Below the pieces are notes generated by a model. The model was not told the DNA's origin, did no database searches, and saw only the letters and a list, made by a program, of their open reading frames with translations. Both the position numbers and the translations under genes were made by a program. 64,000 bases of DNA, from contig NC_012586.1 in NCBI RefSeq assembly GCF_000018545.1, positions 806,001 through 870,000 of the forward strand, read 5' to 3'. Positions 19,275 to 28,552 of this stretch are shown here, in pieces (within the stretch, counting starts at the first letter, position 1; each line of letters begins with the position of its first letter). The DNA comes from Sinorhizobium fredii NGR234 (lineage in GTDB: Bacteria > Pseudomonadota > Alphaproteobacteria > Rhizobiales > Rhizobiaceae).

Positions 19275-20735
19275 TCAGTGGCCGCCGCCGCTTTCGGCGG
19301 CCGCCGCGACTTCCGTTTCGCCGGAGGCCGCTCCCGCGCCACCGCCGTAGATCGCCGGGGCGAGGTTCGCTTCGGCGAGCCAGAAGTCGCGCTTGGCGTT
19401 GACCGCGAGCAGGATAGAATTGACCTTGTCGCGGCTGTCGGCGAGCAGTTCGAAGGTGTTGGTGATCATCGCGTTGTAGGTGAGGAGCGACTCTTCCTCG
19501 ATCTTGGTGCGCAGCGGCACGACGCTGTTCCGGTAATGCCGGGCGATGTCGTAGTTGGCGCGATAAGCCTGGTATGCCGAGCGTGCTTCCGACCGCACAT
19601 TGACGGCCTTTTCGGCAAGCAGGTTGGCCGACCGCATGTAGGCGAGCTCGGCCTTGCGCATGCGCGCCTTGCCGCTGTCGAAGATCGGGATGACGAATTC
19701 GAGTTCGGCAATCCCGGTCGTCTCGGTCTCGACGTCACCATCCTCCTTCTCCCGCTCGGTCTCGAAGCCCGTGAGGAGTTCGAGGTCGGTGACGTAACGG
19801 GTTGCCTCGGTCAGATTGTAGGACTTCGCCGTCGCTTCGAGGTCGAGCTTGGCAACCTGGAGGTCGACACGGCGCTGCAGCGCTTCCGCCTCGATCAGGT
19901 CACGCTTCATTATTCCCGTAGGCAACTGCGGCAGACGGTTCGGAACCTGATAGTTAATGCCCGAACCCCAGAGCCCCATCAGCCGCGTCAGTTCTTCCTT
20001 GGCGAGCCTCGCCTCCAGCCGCGCCTTTGCCGTCTGTCCCGCCAGCTCGGCGTAGAAGACATGCTCGCGGGCCTGCGAGCCCTTGGTCATCGCCCCGGAC
20101 TCGCCAAGTTTCTGGGCGAGTTCGGAGGCCGCGTCGGCGGCAGCCTGCGCCTGGTTGAGCTGGCCGACCGTTTCCCACGCCGCAACGGCGTTGATCCAGG
20201 CGCGGCGCGTGTCGGCTGCGAGCTGAAGTGTCCGCAGCGCCGCGTTCAACTGTGCCTGGCGGAACCGGGTGTCGGCGATGGCGACGTTCCGCTCACGGGT
20301 GGCGAGCGCGAGGATGTTGGAGGCAATTACTCCCTCTACCGACCTGAATGCCTCGATTCCTGGCGCTCCAATGCCGTTGAAGCCGATGGCGACGGTGGGA
20401 TTGACCAGCATTGTCGACTGCCAGGCTTCGGCGGACGAATCCCCAAGGTCGGCGTAGGCGGCCTGGAGTCCCTTGTTGTTCAACAGCGCGACCTGCACCG
20501 CCGTCTCCACGTCGAGGGTCTTCTTTGCCATCAGCGTCTTCACGCGGTCGGAGACGATACGGGCCTGCTGCTGGTTCTGGACCCAGACTGTCTGTTTTCC
20601 GATCGCACCAGCGGTCTTCGCTTCGACTGAGGAAAACCCGGCGTTCTTCGCTGCGTAGTCGGTGGCCGAGACGCACCCGCCGAGGATGAGTGGAACTGCG
20701 ACCGTCGCCGCCAGCTTCATCCTACTCCTGATCAT
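19275..20735 (-). CDS. TolC-family outer-membrane efflux lipoprotein (CusC-like)
   Basis: About 486 residues with a lipobox (VPLILGGC) after the start. Long helical tracts rich in Ala, Glu and Arg (ADAASELAQKLGESGAM, TAKARLEARLAKEELTRLMG) repeat in two halves as in TolC-type channels. GGAAGGAG precedes the ATG at 20735, which overlaps the stop of the upstream lipoprotein gene by four bases. It would form the outer-membrane exit duct for a periplasmic efflux pump. No inner-membrane pump is in this operon, so the CusBA pair encoded at 36.6-41.2 kb is the obvious partner. The C-terminus is Gly/Ala/His-rich (ESGGGH). Confidence 0.9.
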   Translation of the reverse strand: MIRSRMKLAATVAVPLILGGCVSATDYAAKNAGFSSVEAKTAGAIGKQTVWVQNQQQARIVSDRVKTLMAKKTLDVETAVQVALLNNKGLQAAYADLGDSSAEAWQSTMLVNPTVAIGFNGIGAPGIEAFRSVEGVIASNILALATRERNVAIADTRFRQAQLNAALRTLQLAADTRRAWINAVAAWETVGQLNQAQAAADAASELAQKLGESGAMTKGSQAREHVFYAELAGQTAKARLEARLAKEELTRLMGLWGSGINYQVPNRLPQLPTGIMKRDLIEAEALQRRVDLQVAKLDLEATAKSYNLTEATRYVTDLELLTGFETEREKEDGDVETETTGIAELEFVIPIFDSGKARMRKAELAYMRSANLLAEKAVNVRSEARSAYQAYRANYDIARHYRNSVVPLRTKIEEESLLTYNAMITNTFELLADSRDKVNSILLAVNAKRDFWLAEANLAPAIYGGGAGAASGETEVAAAAESGGGH

Positions 20736-20959
20736 GACGCATCTCCTTCCGGAGCCTGCGCATCGTTCTGGTTGCGCCACGGCTTGGGGTCGACCGGGGC
20801 GCGGTGGGTGTAGCCCGAAACTGGGCTGCTATAGCGAAGGGGGCGAACTTCGGCCTGGGAGGCGGCCAGATCGCCCGAAGCAATGACATCGGGAGGCAAT
20901 GTAGCTGCGCATCCGCTCGCGAGAAGCGGCAGGGCGGCCACCAGAAATATGGGTTTCAT
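20732..20959 (-). CDS. Small lipoprotein, 75 aa
   Basis: The start MKPIFLVAALPLLASGC ends in a clear lipobox with acylatable Cys17. The mature part is short, Pro-rich and probably unstructured (VRPLRYSSPVSGYTHRAPVDPKPW). The stop overlaps the TolC start (ATGA), so the two are translationally coupled. Small lipoproteins of this kind are known upstream of CusC-like genes in alphaproteobacteria, but I cannot name a family. It may help assemble the TolC channel at the outer membrane; that is inference from position. Confidence 0.75.
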   Translation of the reverse strand: MKPIFLVAALPLLASGCAATLPPDVIASGDLAASQAEVRPLRYSSPVSGYTHRAPVDPKPWRNQNDAQAPEGDAS

Positions 20960-21051
20960 GGCGTTGTCCGAATAGGAGATGGCGTCGGCGCTCCGAGCAG
21001 ATCACGCTCGCAAACGCTCGGGTTCGACCCGCAAAAACGGGTGCGTCCTAT

Positions 21052-21456
21052 TCAGATATTCGGGGGGCGGTGGAGCGCCGGGAGTTCGCCGATGATATGT
21101 GCGTCGTCGATGAATTCGCGGATTGAGGCCACACGCGGGCCGCTGACGGGCATGCTGCCGGTCACGATGGCCATGCTGACACAGAAGCTGTTGCAGCAGT
21201 CCTGTTTGGCGGCTTTCTTGGCAGCATCGTCCGGTGAGGATGCGTGATCACCGTGCGAATGGTGGCCGCTGTCCACCTGGTGATGATCATCCACCTGAAC
21301 CTGGTGATCATGGGATTGCAGGAGTTCCGCCCCGGACCATGATCCGTGCATGGCGGCGGTGGCGGTCGGCAAGGAGTATCCCGCCAGTGACATGACGATC
21401 ACCAGGCGAAGCAGAACCAGCATCTTCTGCAATGTGATTCGATACATCTTGCTCAT
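21052..21456 (-). CDS. Secreted His/Cys-rich protein at the head of a copper operon
   Basis: The first gene downstream of an HmrR/CueR-type promoter. After a hydrophobic N-terminal segment (LVLLRLVIVMSLAGYSLPTATA) comes a histidine-rich region (HDHQVQVDDHHQVDSGHHSHGDH) and a cysteine cluster DCCNSFCVSMAIVTG, ending ALHRPPNI. The His and Cys residues could bind copper in the periplasm. It resembles, in layout, three other small proteins in this window (26031, 35711 and 41460) and the CopL/DUF2946-like proteins of copper clusters, though I cannot prove homology by eye. The lipoprotein gene follows 93 bp downstream. Confidence 0.75.
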   Translation of the reverse strand: MSKMYRITLQKMLVLLRLVIVMSLAGYSLPTATAAMHGSWSGAELLQSHDHQVQVDDHHQVDSGHHSHGDHASSPDDAAKKAAKQDCCNSFCVSMAIVTGSMPVSGPRVASIREFIDDAHIIGELPALHRPPNI

Positions 21457-21563
21457 GTCCGAGGACTACCAGCAGCCCCGTAGTTGTCAATTGTCAGCTC
21501 GTATAACACGCGATTCGCGATCATTATGTGGCAGCACAGCGGGTTATTCCGAAGTCCTATGAA

Positions 21564-21594
21564 GGCTTAATGTTTCCAACGATGGTAAGGTCAA
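21564..21594 (-). promoter_or_regulatory. HmrR/CueR-type promoter-operator
   Basis: On the minus strand TTGACC (-35) is followed after 19 bp by TAAGCC (-10). The spacer contains the dyad halves TTACC and TTGGAA. Unusually long 19-bp spacers are the mark of MerR-family promoters, and this spacer matches those in front of copA and copZ here. It should make the operon from 21456 to 17086 copper-inducible. About 107 bp separate it from the first ATG. Confidence 0.85.
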
Positions 21595-21669
21595 GCAGGA
21601 AATGGCCGGACGTGCAACGAAGCAGCTGCAGCGCCCGTTCTTCTCGTTCCTGAACCCGCGCGAGGTTGG

Positions 21670-22122
21670 ATGACCGGACTAACCGCGTATCTCGGATTGT
21701 TCCTCGTCGCGTTTGGCGCGGCCACTGTGCTGCCTTTCCAGTCCGAACCCTTGCTTGTCGGCTTGCTTGCGTCAGGAAAATTCTCGACGACTTGGCTCCT
21801 CGTCGTCGCAAGCATCGGCAACGTTCTGGGAGCAGTGTTCAACTGCGTGCTCGGGCGTTTCATCGATCGGTTTCACGATCGGTCCTGGTTCCCGGTGAAG
21901 GCGTCGTCATTGGACAAGGCCGCTGGATGGTACCGGCGCTATGGTCGGTGGTCGCTGCTGCTCTCGTGGATGCCAGTCTTCGGAGACGCACTGACTGTAC
22001 TTGCCGGAGTCTTGCGGGAGCCTTGGTGGTCCTTCCTGCTGCTGGTCACAGTCGGAAAGACGGTGCGATACCTTGTCCTCGCCGCCGCAACGCTCGGGAC
22101 GCGGGCGGCGATCGGAATCTGA
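21670..22122 (+). CDS. YqaA/DedA-like small membrane protein
   Basis: A 150-residue protein with about four membrane segments and the SNARE-associated/YqaA arrangement: FLVAFGAATVLPFQSEPLLVGLL, then GNVLGAVFNCVLGRF, then SWMPVFGDALTVLAGVLREPWWSFL. This G-x-x-x-G and PxxGD pattern is typical of the family, some members of which transport lipids or ions; no substrate can be assigned. It is transcribed away from the copper operon, whose promoter lies about 75 bp upstream. YqaA genes are often found beside copper-resistance genes in rhizobia, which is my recollection and not tested here. Confidence 0.8.
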   Translation: MTGLTAYLGLFLVAFGAATVLPFQSEPLLVGLLASGKFSTTWLLVVASIGNVLGAVFNCVLGRFIDRFHDRSWFPVKASSLDKAAGWYRRYGRWSLLLSWMPVFGDALTVLAGVLREPWWSFLLLVTVGKTVRYLVLAAATLGTRAAIGI

Positions 22123-22192
22123 GGTTTGGAAGGGCTGGCCCGCACGCGCGGAGCGAGGGCCCACTCGCAGAGCAACTGCACAACACTCATTT

Positions 22193-22687
22193 TCAGCCGG
22201 AGCTGTCCAATCTTACTCGGATCGAGTCCATCTGCTCGATTTCCCTGCGCTGCCCCTCAGAGATTCGATTACAAAGATCGACCAGCTCTGCATCCGTGAT
22301 ACGCGCTTCGCGACACATCAGAATTGCTCCGGAGTGGTGCGGGATCATCGACGCGATGAACTGATGATCATCGATAAGGGCCTGCGTGCGTGTGCCCGCA
22401 AACGCTGCAACAAAGAGGGCGGCCAGACCGAGGTAAAGGGCTACGTTCAGTCCCTTCTTCTTGTACATCCCACCCATGGTCGCCAGCATGATGATCCCCA
22501 TCGGAGCAACCATCGTCAGCGCCATGTAGAGCATGTTGAGATTGTTACGGAAATCGCGCCAGCCGTCGATCATGGAGAACATCACGAAGTACATGACCAC
22601 GAGGCTGACCACCATGTTGACGGCGAACATCAGGTAGTGGCGTCGTGACGTACTTTCGTGTTGGTTCGAGTGTTCGGGCTCTTTCAT
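22193..22687 (-). CDS. DUF305-type membrane protein
   Basis: A short soluble N-terminus rich in Glu, His and Ser precedes three membrane segments (MFAVNMVVSLVVMYFVMF, LNMLYMALTMVAPMGIIML and LNVALYLGLAALFVAAFAG). The C-terminal domain reads HQFIASMIPHHSGAILMC and EGQRREIEQMDSI, the MxxHHxxAIxM block of DUF305. This ferritin-like module is frequent in heavy-metal resistance clusters and its paired His residues are candidate metal ligands. GGAGGATCGCC precedes the ATG. It may be involved in copper handling at the membrane. Confidence 0.88.
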   Translation of the reverse strand: MKEPEHSNQHESTSRRHYLMFAVNMVVSLVVMYFVMFSMIDGWRDFRNNLNMLYMALTMVAPMGIIMLATMGGMYKKKGLNVALYLGLAALFVAAFAGTRTQALIDDHQFIASMIPHHSGAILMCREARITDAELVDLCNRISEGQRREIEQMDSIRVRLDSSG

Positions 22688-22861
22688 GGCGATCCTCCGC
22701 TCATTGGCCGTCGTCGACGGCTACAGCGCGTGAGATGAGCTTTGCGCAGCCTTAGGAACCGCCGGTTGGGTCGTTCGTTCCATCAAAAGCGGCATTGGGA
22801 CGCGACTATGCAACCCAATTCAGCTCGAAGAACCACTGTCCTGAGACTTGGCGGGACCGCT

Positions 22862-24361
22862 TTAGGCTATGACACCTTTGCCGACGGGGCTATCGAAGTC
22901 CTCTGCCGTTCCAAGGGGAAGACCTCTTTCCGTGGCAGCGTCTACGATTGCGGTCGCAAGGGGATGCTCGCTGGCCCGTTCCAGCGTTGCCGCCAGTCGG
23001 AGCAGCTCGTTCTCGGTCAGTCCGTCTGTCGCGGCAATCGACGTCACCCTGGGCCTGCCTTCGGTCAGCGTCCCGGTCTTGTCGACGACGAGCGTGTCGA
23101 CCTTCTCGAAGCGTTCCAGCGCCTCGGCGTTCTTGATGAGCACCCCAAGGCGTGCACCCCGTCCGACGCCAACCATGATCGACATCGGCGTGGCGAGACC
23201 AAGAGCGCAGGGGCAGGCGATGATCAGTACGGCGACCGCCGCAACAAGGCCGTGGGTGAAACGGGGTTCCGGTCCCAGCCACATCCAGACGACGAAGGCT
23301 ATCACGGCAATCGCGATGACCGCCGGAACAAACCATCCTGACACCTCATCGGCCAGGCGCTGGATCGGAGCACGCGAGCGCTGGGCTTCCGCCACCATCT
23401 GCACGATCCGCGACAGCATGGTATCGCGGCCGACCTTGCCCGCCTCCATGACGAAGCCGCCCGTCTGGTTCATCGTTCCGCCGATGAGGTTCGCGCCGAC
23501 CTCCTTGGTGACGGGCATCGACTCTCCGGTAATCATCGATTCATCGACCGAGCTGCGGCCTTCAATGAGGGTACCGTCGACAGGAATCTTCTCGCCTGGC
23601 CGAACGCGCAGGCGGTTGCCGACGATAACTGCTTCGAGCGGCACATCTTCGTCGGTGCCATCGCTGCGGATGCGCCGGGCGGTCTTCGGGGCAAGGTCGA
23701 GGAGGGCGCGTATTGCGCCGCCCGTTTGCTCGCGGGCCCGCAGCTCCAGAACCTGTCCGAGCAGAACAAGCACGGTGATGACGGCGGCCGCCTCGAAATA
23801 GATCGCGACCGCTCCGTCGGCGGATCGGAACGTGGCCGGAAAGAGACCAGGGAAGACAGTGGCGGCAACGCTGTAGACCCAGGCGACGCCGGTACCCATG
23901 GCAATCAGGGTGAACATGTTCAGATGCCTGGTGACGATTGAGCGCCATGCTCGTTCGAAGAACGGAGCGCCCGCCCACAGGACCACAGGCGTCGCGAAGA
24001 CAAGCTGCAGCCAGTTCGAAGTCTGCGCACCGAGCAGCATGTGCAGGTTGGTCAGGTGGCCGCCCATTTCCAGGGCGAGAACCGGAATGGTCAGTACCAG
24101 CCCAATCCAGAACCTGCGCTGCATGTCGATCAATTCTGGGCTGGGACCCGTTTCGGCGGTCACCACTTCCGGCTCCAGCGCCATGCCGCAGATCGGGCAG
24201 TTTCCAGGGCCGATCTGCCTCACCTGCGGATGCATGGGGCAAGTGTAGATCACCCCTTCGGTCCGATCGGCAGCGGCTCGCTTTTCGGCTGGCGCTGCGA
24301 CTACGGCATGGTGCTCATGATGATGGTGATGATGACCTTTATGGTCTTTCTGATCGTCCAT
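22862..24361 (-). pseudogene. Copper/silver P-type ATPase, C-terminal third missing
   Basis: The N-terminus is histidine-rich (HHHHHHEHH) and carries a heavy-metal-binding domain of the YHS-like type (YTCPMHPQV and GNCPICGM, residues 39-60). Membrane segments, the TGES actuator loop ([10 protein letters not shown]), the CPC ion-binding motif (residues 383-385) and the phosphorylated Asp in DKTGTLTEG (Asp427) follow. The protein then stops at GKGVIA, just after the region leading to the HP motif (SEHPLA). The GDGxNDxP hinge and the last two helices are absent and no remnant is seen downstream. Family members have about 750-830 residues; this has 499, so transport is not expected. It is the last gene of a minus-strand operon after the multicopper oxidase. 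Confidence 0.88.
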
Positions 24362-24444
24362 TGGATTACTCCGTGATGGTCCGTCTCTTATTGGAAGGCC
24401 CAGCGCTCAATCGGCGCTAAGCCCGGCCGCACTAAGCTGTCGGC

Positions 24445-25928
24445 TCAGCTACCTTTCTCGTAGGCGACGAAGGACATCATCCCGGCCGCCATATGGTAGA
24501 GATGATGGCAGTGGAGCGGCCAGCGGCCGGGATTGCCCGCGTCGAAAGCGATGACAACGCTGCCCATCGGCGGCACCAGGACCGTATCGCGTACCGCTCC
24601 CTGAAGCGCCCTGCCGTTGATGCCGACCACCTGGAAGTGATGACCGTGCAGATGCATCGGATGAGCCATCATCGACATATTCTGCATGGCACCTCGACCC
24701 TGTCGCCGCGCTTCACGTTGAGCCTTTCGCCGCCGTCGATCTTCCAGGTGTAGCCCGCCATGTCGCCCTTCAACGTCAGCGCGACGTGGTTATCTGCGCG
24801 ACGGGTCGGAAGCGGATCAATCGCTTTCAGCCCCTGTTCAAGATCAAGTCCGAGAACAGGCCCTTTCTCCGATCCGATGGGGGCGATCCTTCCGATGTCC
24901 GCCCCAGGCGAGGCGAGGATCACTCCAGTCCGTTCCATCGAGCCTTCGCGCAAAGCGAGGATCGGATAGGTTCCGCCGGTCCTGGGAAGCTCCAGCAGGA
25001 TATCGAGGCGCTGGCCCATCGAAATCGGAAAGCGGCTTCCCGAAACCGGTTCGATAGGCTGTCCATCGACGGCGACAAGCTGGCCGCTCAGGGCTCCCGT
25101 ATCCATGGTAAATGCGGTGGCCGTTGCGCCGTTGATGACGCGCAGACGGACGGGGCCGCCTTTCTCCGTCGCAACGACTTGCGGGTCGTCAAGGGTACGG
25201 TCATTGGCGAGATAGGCATCGTACTCGATGTCGTTGAGGTCCATGGCTGCCATTCCCGGCATCGCCATCCCGGTCATGTGTCCGCCATGCGCCCCGCCTG
25301 CCATGCCTTGCATCATGGCCTCATGGTCCATGGCCATGCCGCCCTTGGACCCGGAGCCTTTGAGTTCGGCGAGCAGTTCCTCTGCAGGCGTGAACGAGAA
25401 ATCATGCAGGAGAATGACGACTTCCTGCTCATCCCGTTTCGTGTCTTCGGCGGTTCTGACGATCAATGGTGCTGCCAGCAGGTTTTGTTCCTGCAGCGTA
25501 TGACCGTGCATCCAGTGCGTGCCCCCGGCACCTACCGGGAACGAGTAGCGCCGGGTCTCGTTCGCCGCCAAAAGCGCGGCTGGATTGTCCGGCACGCCAT
25601 CCATTTCCCACGGAGGCGTCAGGCCGTGCCAGTGGATGAGCGTGGGTTCGCCGCTGTTGTTGGAAAGGGCGACGTCGAATTGCCCACCGGCGTCCAGTAC
25701 GAGGCCCGTAGTGCCGTCTGGCTGAACGAGTCCGAAGACATTCGCGGCCTTTCCGTTGACCTCGATGACCCGCTTTACGATCGAAAGCGACCGCGTTCCG
25801 GTGCCCGCTGACGATATGGGATTGTCGGGGGTCGTCTGGGACCAGCCGGTCGCAGGCGATATTGCGGAGCCGGAAGCAATGATCGCAGCACCCGTCGCCA
25901 AGTGCGCCAAGAACTCACGACGTTTCAT
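24445..25928 (-). pseudogene. Multicopper oxidase (CueO/CopA-like), frameshifted before the last domain
   Basis: The start RREFLAHLATGAAIIASG is a TAT-type leader. Domain 1 has HWHGLTPPWEMDG and HWMHGHTLQEQ; a Met/His-rich segment (AMDHEAMMQGMAGGAHGGHM) lies in the middle. Near 24690 one base is missing (GTGCC where GTGGCC is needed), so the frame ends at PCRICR. The C-terminal domain continues in the next frame from the ATG at 24687: MQNMSMMAHPMHLHGHHFQV and HCHHLYHMAAGMMSF, which supply trinuclear and type 1 ligands. The two frames overlap by 19 bp, so the second part could in principle be made separately. It is otherwise full length and follows a Cys-rich secreted protein gene. Confidence 0.88.
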
Positions 25929-26030
25929 GTATTTGACCCTCTTTTTCGTATCGGCGACTGCCGACGAGATCGTCGCCATGCGGAATCGACTGGCGACCGA
26001 CGAACCCTCCGACGTAAAGGCGAAGGACGT

Positions 26031-26390
26031 TCAGATGACGGAACGGGGAGGGCCAACGGCGGGCGGAGAATCGAGCCCGGCTATGGATTGATCCGGATCG
26101 GGGTATAGGTGACCGCCGGATGCCAGGTGCAGAACGGCGAGATCAGGAGCCGGAACGACGGCGCTGCACCAACCGCACGCGGCGACACAGCAGACCTTCT
26201 GGGGATGGAGGCCCTTGTCTCCCGTATGATCTGAATTTTGCTGCGTTTCGGAGTGTTCAAATTGCGCGACGTGGCCATCGCATATTGCCGCAGCGGCCGC
26301 GATCGTCGGCGCGGCGAGGAACATAATTGCGACCAAAACGGCCAGCAATTCTCTCGCGCATCTTCTAAAGGTCTGGCTTGCGACGATCAT
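26031..26390 (-). CDS. Secreted Cys-rich small protein upstream of multicopper oxidase
   Basis: A 119-residue protein with a hydrophobic signal segment (LLAVLVAIMFLAAPTIAAAAA) followed by ICDGHVAQFEHSETQQNSDH, then the cluster KVCCVAACGWCSAVV and a Pro-rich end (DSPPAVGPPRSV). The Cys and His residues could bind copper. It is the first gene of a probable operon with the multicopper oxidase and P-type ATPase downstream on the minus strand. It shares the signal peptide, Cys cluster and proline tail layout with three other small proteins of this island. Function unknown. Confidence 0.72.
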   Translation of the reverse strand: MIVASQTFRRCARELLAVLVAIMFLAAPTIAAAAAICDGHVAQFEHSETQQNSDHTGDKGLHPQKVCCVAACGWCSAVVPAPDLAVLHLASGGHLYPDPDQSIAGLDSPPAVGPPRSVI

Positions 26391-26451
26391 GTTCTCGTTC
26401 GACCCTTCATCTCGTATTCAAGCACAGTGCCGTACCGTTGCAAGCGCTGCG

Positions 26452-26465
26452 TTGACCTTGATCAA
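26452..26465. promoter_or_regulatory. FNR/NnrR-type box upstream of cytochrome c'
   Basis: TTGACCTTGATCAA fits the TTGAY-N4-RTCAA consensus of CRP/FNR-family anaerobic and nitric-oxide regulators such as FnrN or NnrR, with the two half sites TTGAC and ATCAA. It lies 58 bp before the ATG of the cytochrome c' gene. NnrR control of cytochrome c' is known in rhizobia and relatives, so the match is biologically sensible. It also lies in the divergent region of the minus-strand copper operon. Confidence 0.65.
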
Positions 26466-26523
26466 ATACGACGCTCGCGCCTGGAGACCACCGTCTGTCG
26501 GGCGGATCGAGTTGGAGACAACT

Positions 26524-27096
26524 ATGCGAGTGAATGTAAATGTGACGAGAATGGCTGCTCTTATGCTCTCGATCGCGGCTTTCGTCATGGTGATCTCGGA
26601 TGCGACGGCGCAATCGGTCCCGCCGAATGTTGCCCGGAGACAGCACGACATGAAGGCGATGGCAGACGCGGCCAAGAGCATCAACGCCATGTTCAAGGGC
26701 ACGTCGCCCTATGATTCAAAGCTATTCAAGGCGGCCGCCGAAACCATTCGGTCCCAATCGGGAACTGCCCTGTCGACGTTGTTCGAGGGGTCGGTGACGG
26801 CGGCCGGATCGAAAGCCAGCTCGAACATCGAGATCGAACGCCAGGAGTTCGACAAATTGGCCCTCGATCTCGGTGCCTACGCAGCCGCCTTGTCGGGAGC
26901 AGCAGATCGAAATCCGGATACGCTCGGCCCCGGAATGCGGATGCACTCGGGGGATGCAGTCATCGGCGGCGGCCCCCTCGCGAAAAGGGTCGATGCGACA
27001 AGAGACGCAACATCGATGGCCGCAGAACATGCCTTTCATCTGATGCTGCAAACCTGCACGTCCTGCCACGCCAAGTTTCGTGTCGAGAGCAAATAG
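26524..27096 (+). CDS. Cytochrome c' (class II cytochrome c)
   Basis: A 190-residue protein with a signal peptide (LMLSIAAFVMVISDATA), a four-helix-bundle-like body and one haem site near the C-terminus, CTSCHAKFR. A C-terminal CxxCH is diagnostic of class II cytochromes c; RRQHDMKAMADAAKSI at the mature N-terminus is also typical. These periplasmic haem proteins bind nitric oxide and protect against nitrosative stress. I use the ATG at 26524; the frame is open further upstream but without a ribosome site. An FNR/NnrR-like box stands at 26452. Confidence 0.92.
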   Translation: MRVNVNVTRMAALMLSIAAFVMVISDATAQSVPPNVARRQHDMKAMADAAKSINAMFKGTSPYDSKLFKAAAETIRSQSGTALSTLFEGSVTAAGSKASSNIEIERQEFDKLALDLGAYAAALSGAADRNPDTLGPGMRMHSGDAVIGGGPLAKRVDATRDATSMAAEHAFHLMLQTCTSCHAKFRVESK

Positions 27097-27260
27097 AGGT
27101 CTCCCTTCGATCCGGCCTGGACATTTCAAAGTTTACGAAAAATTTAGGTTAATTTTGTCTAAACTCGCCTATTCCGATCTATAGAAAGAACGCTACAACT
27201 TTCCGTGACGCGTCCCTGGGCGTGTGCCAACCCCTTCAGACAGAGCCACGGATCGTCGAA

Positions 27261-28523
27261 ATGAATATCATTGCCAATTCGAATTCTGCATATTTTCCGG
27301 CAGCGCGAAGTCTCTCAGAGCAAACCACAGAGAAGGTCCAGTCGAGGGCGGTTGGCCCCGATGTTTTGCGATCCTTGGCGATCCTTCTCGTCATGCTCGT
27401 GCATCTCCCGGTCGAGGCGACACCATCCTTGCTGGTCGGCGTCCGTACCTATGCGTGGCTGGGCGTCGATATTTTCTTTGTCCTGAGCGGTTTTCTGATC
27501 GGAACCCAACTCTTCAAGGAGGTTGCTCGGAGGGGAGGCGTTGACTTGAAATGCTTCTATCTCCGCCGCGCCTTTCGTATTTTCCCGGCGTTTTTCGTTG
27601 TTCTCGGCCTTTACGCAATTTTCCCCATTCTCCGGGACGCGCCGACTATGCAACCGTTCTGGAGCTTCGCGACCTTCACCGTGAATTTCGACTTCGACCC
27701 GCGCGTAGGCAGAGCTTTTTCGCAGGCGTGGTCGCTTTGTGTCGAGGAGCATTTCTATCTGGTTCTGCCGCTAGTCGTTTTGCTTTTGAATCGGCAGATC
27801 AGCACGGGTTGGACGCTTCTCCTCGCAGGTTCGATAGTAATCGCAGGGATGATCCTTCGATACACGCTTTGGGAGAGCCAAGTCGGCGTGCTCGTTGATG
27901 CAGGCAAACTGAGAGATGCCTTCGCCGTATATCTGAGGGACGTATACTATCCGACATACACCCGCCTGGACGGTCTGATGTTCGGTGTGATCCTTGCGGC
28001 GGCGAGATTTTTCAAACCTGAACTTTGCAAGCGTTACGCACCTCCGCGTGTTGCTCTGCCCGTCGGCGTTGCTCTCGTCATAGCCGCACTTGCGCTGTTC
28101 TCAATTCGGGGTCCACTTGCGGGATCAAATCTCTTTCTCGTCTTTCAGGCTCAGCTCGGTGCGGTCGCCGGATTCCCGCTCATCTCGATCGGTATCGCTA
28201 TTATTCTTGGCGCTATGCTCGACCTGGAGCAGGTTCTGCGACGGTGGCCGGTTCCGGGTGCCGCCCTCGTCGCCACCCTATCGTACAGCCTCTATCTCAC
28301 TCACAAATCAGTTTTCCATGTCGACAGGCTCATCTTCGGGGAAGAGAACCTTCAGGGTGGTTTTGGCTTCGTGATTTATGTGGCGACCAGCTTTGCGGCA
28401 GCAGCGGTGCTCTGGTTTTGCGTAGAGAGAACCTTCCTCGATCTTCGAGATCACCTTCTCCCTTCCGACAAAGGACCGGGACTTGCAGAGCTTCGACCAG
28501 AACTCGAAGCTGCCTCACGGTGA
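27261..28523 (+). CDS. Acyltransferase 3 (OafA/YrhL-type) membrane protein
   Basis: A 420-residue protein with about ten membrane segments and acyltransferase 3 hallmarks: DVLRSLAILLVMLVH (catalytic His region), VDIFFVLSGFLIG, FYLRRAFRIFPAFF and SQAWSLCVEEHFYLVLP, which are the R/K-x10-H, FFxLSGFL, RRxxRIxP and WSLxxExQFY blocks. Such proteins O-acetylate surface polysaccharides or related carbohydrates. The ATG at 27261 gives the usual short cytoplasmic tail; the region 27097-27260 shows no clear promoter. It may have served the polysaccharide operon at 10.8-14.8 kb, but that is speculation. Confidence 0.92.
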   Translation: MNIIANSNSAYFPAARSLSEQTTEKVQSRAVGPDVLRSLAILLVMLVHLPVEATPSLLVGVRTYAWLGVDIFFVLSGFLIGTQLFKEVARRGGVDLKCFYLRRAFRIFPAFFVVLGLYAIFPILRDAPTMQPFWSFATFTVNFDFDPRVGRAFSQAWSLCVEEHFYLVLPLVVLLLNRQISTGWTLLLAGSIVIAGMILRYTLWESQVGVLVDAGKLRDAFAVYLRDVYYPTYTRLDGLMFGVILAAARFFKPELCKRYAPPRVALPVGVALVIAALALFSIRGPLAGSNLFLVFQAQLGAVAGFPLISIGIAIILGAMLDLEQVLRRWPVPGAALVATLSYSLYLTHKSVFHVDRLIFGEENLQGGFGFVIYVATSFAAAAVLWFCVERTFLDLRDHLLPSDKGPGLAELRPELEAASR

Positions 28524-28552
28524 GGAGTTGAAGCCTTCGCTCGCACCCCCTT

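Noticed and set aside
17418..20630. A plus-strand open frame of more than 1000 codons opposite the oxidase and TolC genes
   Set aside because: It is antisense to three well-supported genes, and is rich in His, Arg, Gly, Asp and Val as expected for reverse reading of high-GC coding DNA. No domain is visible.
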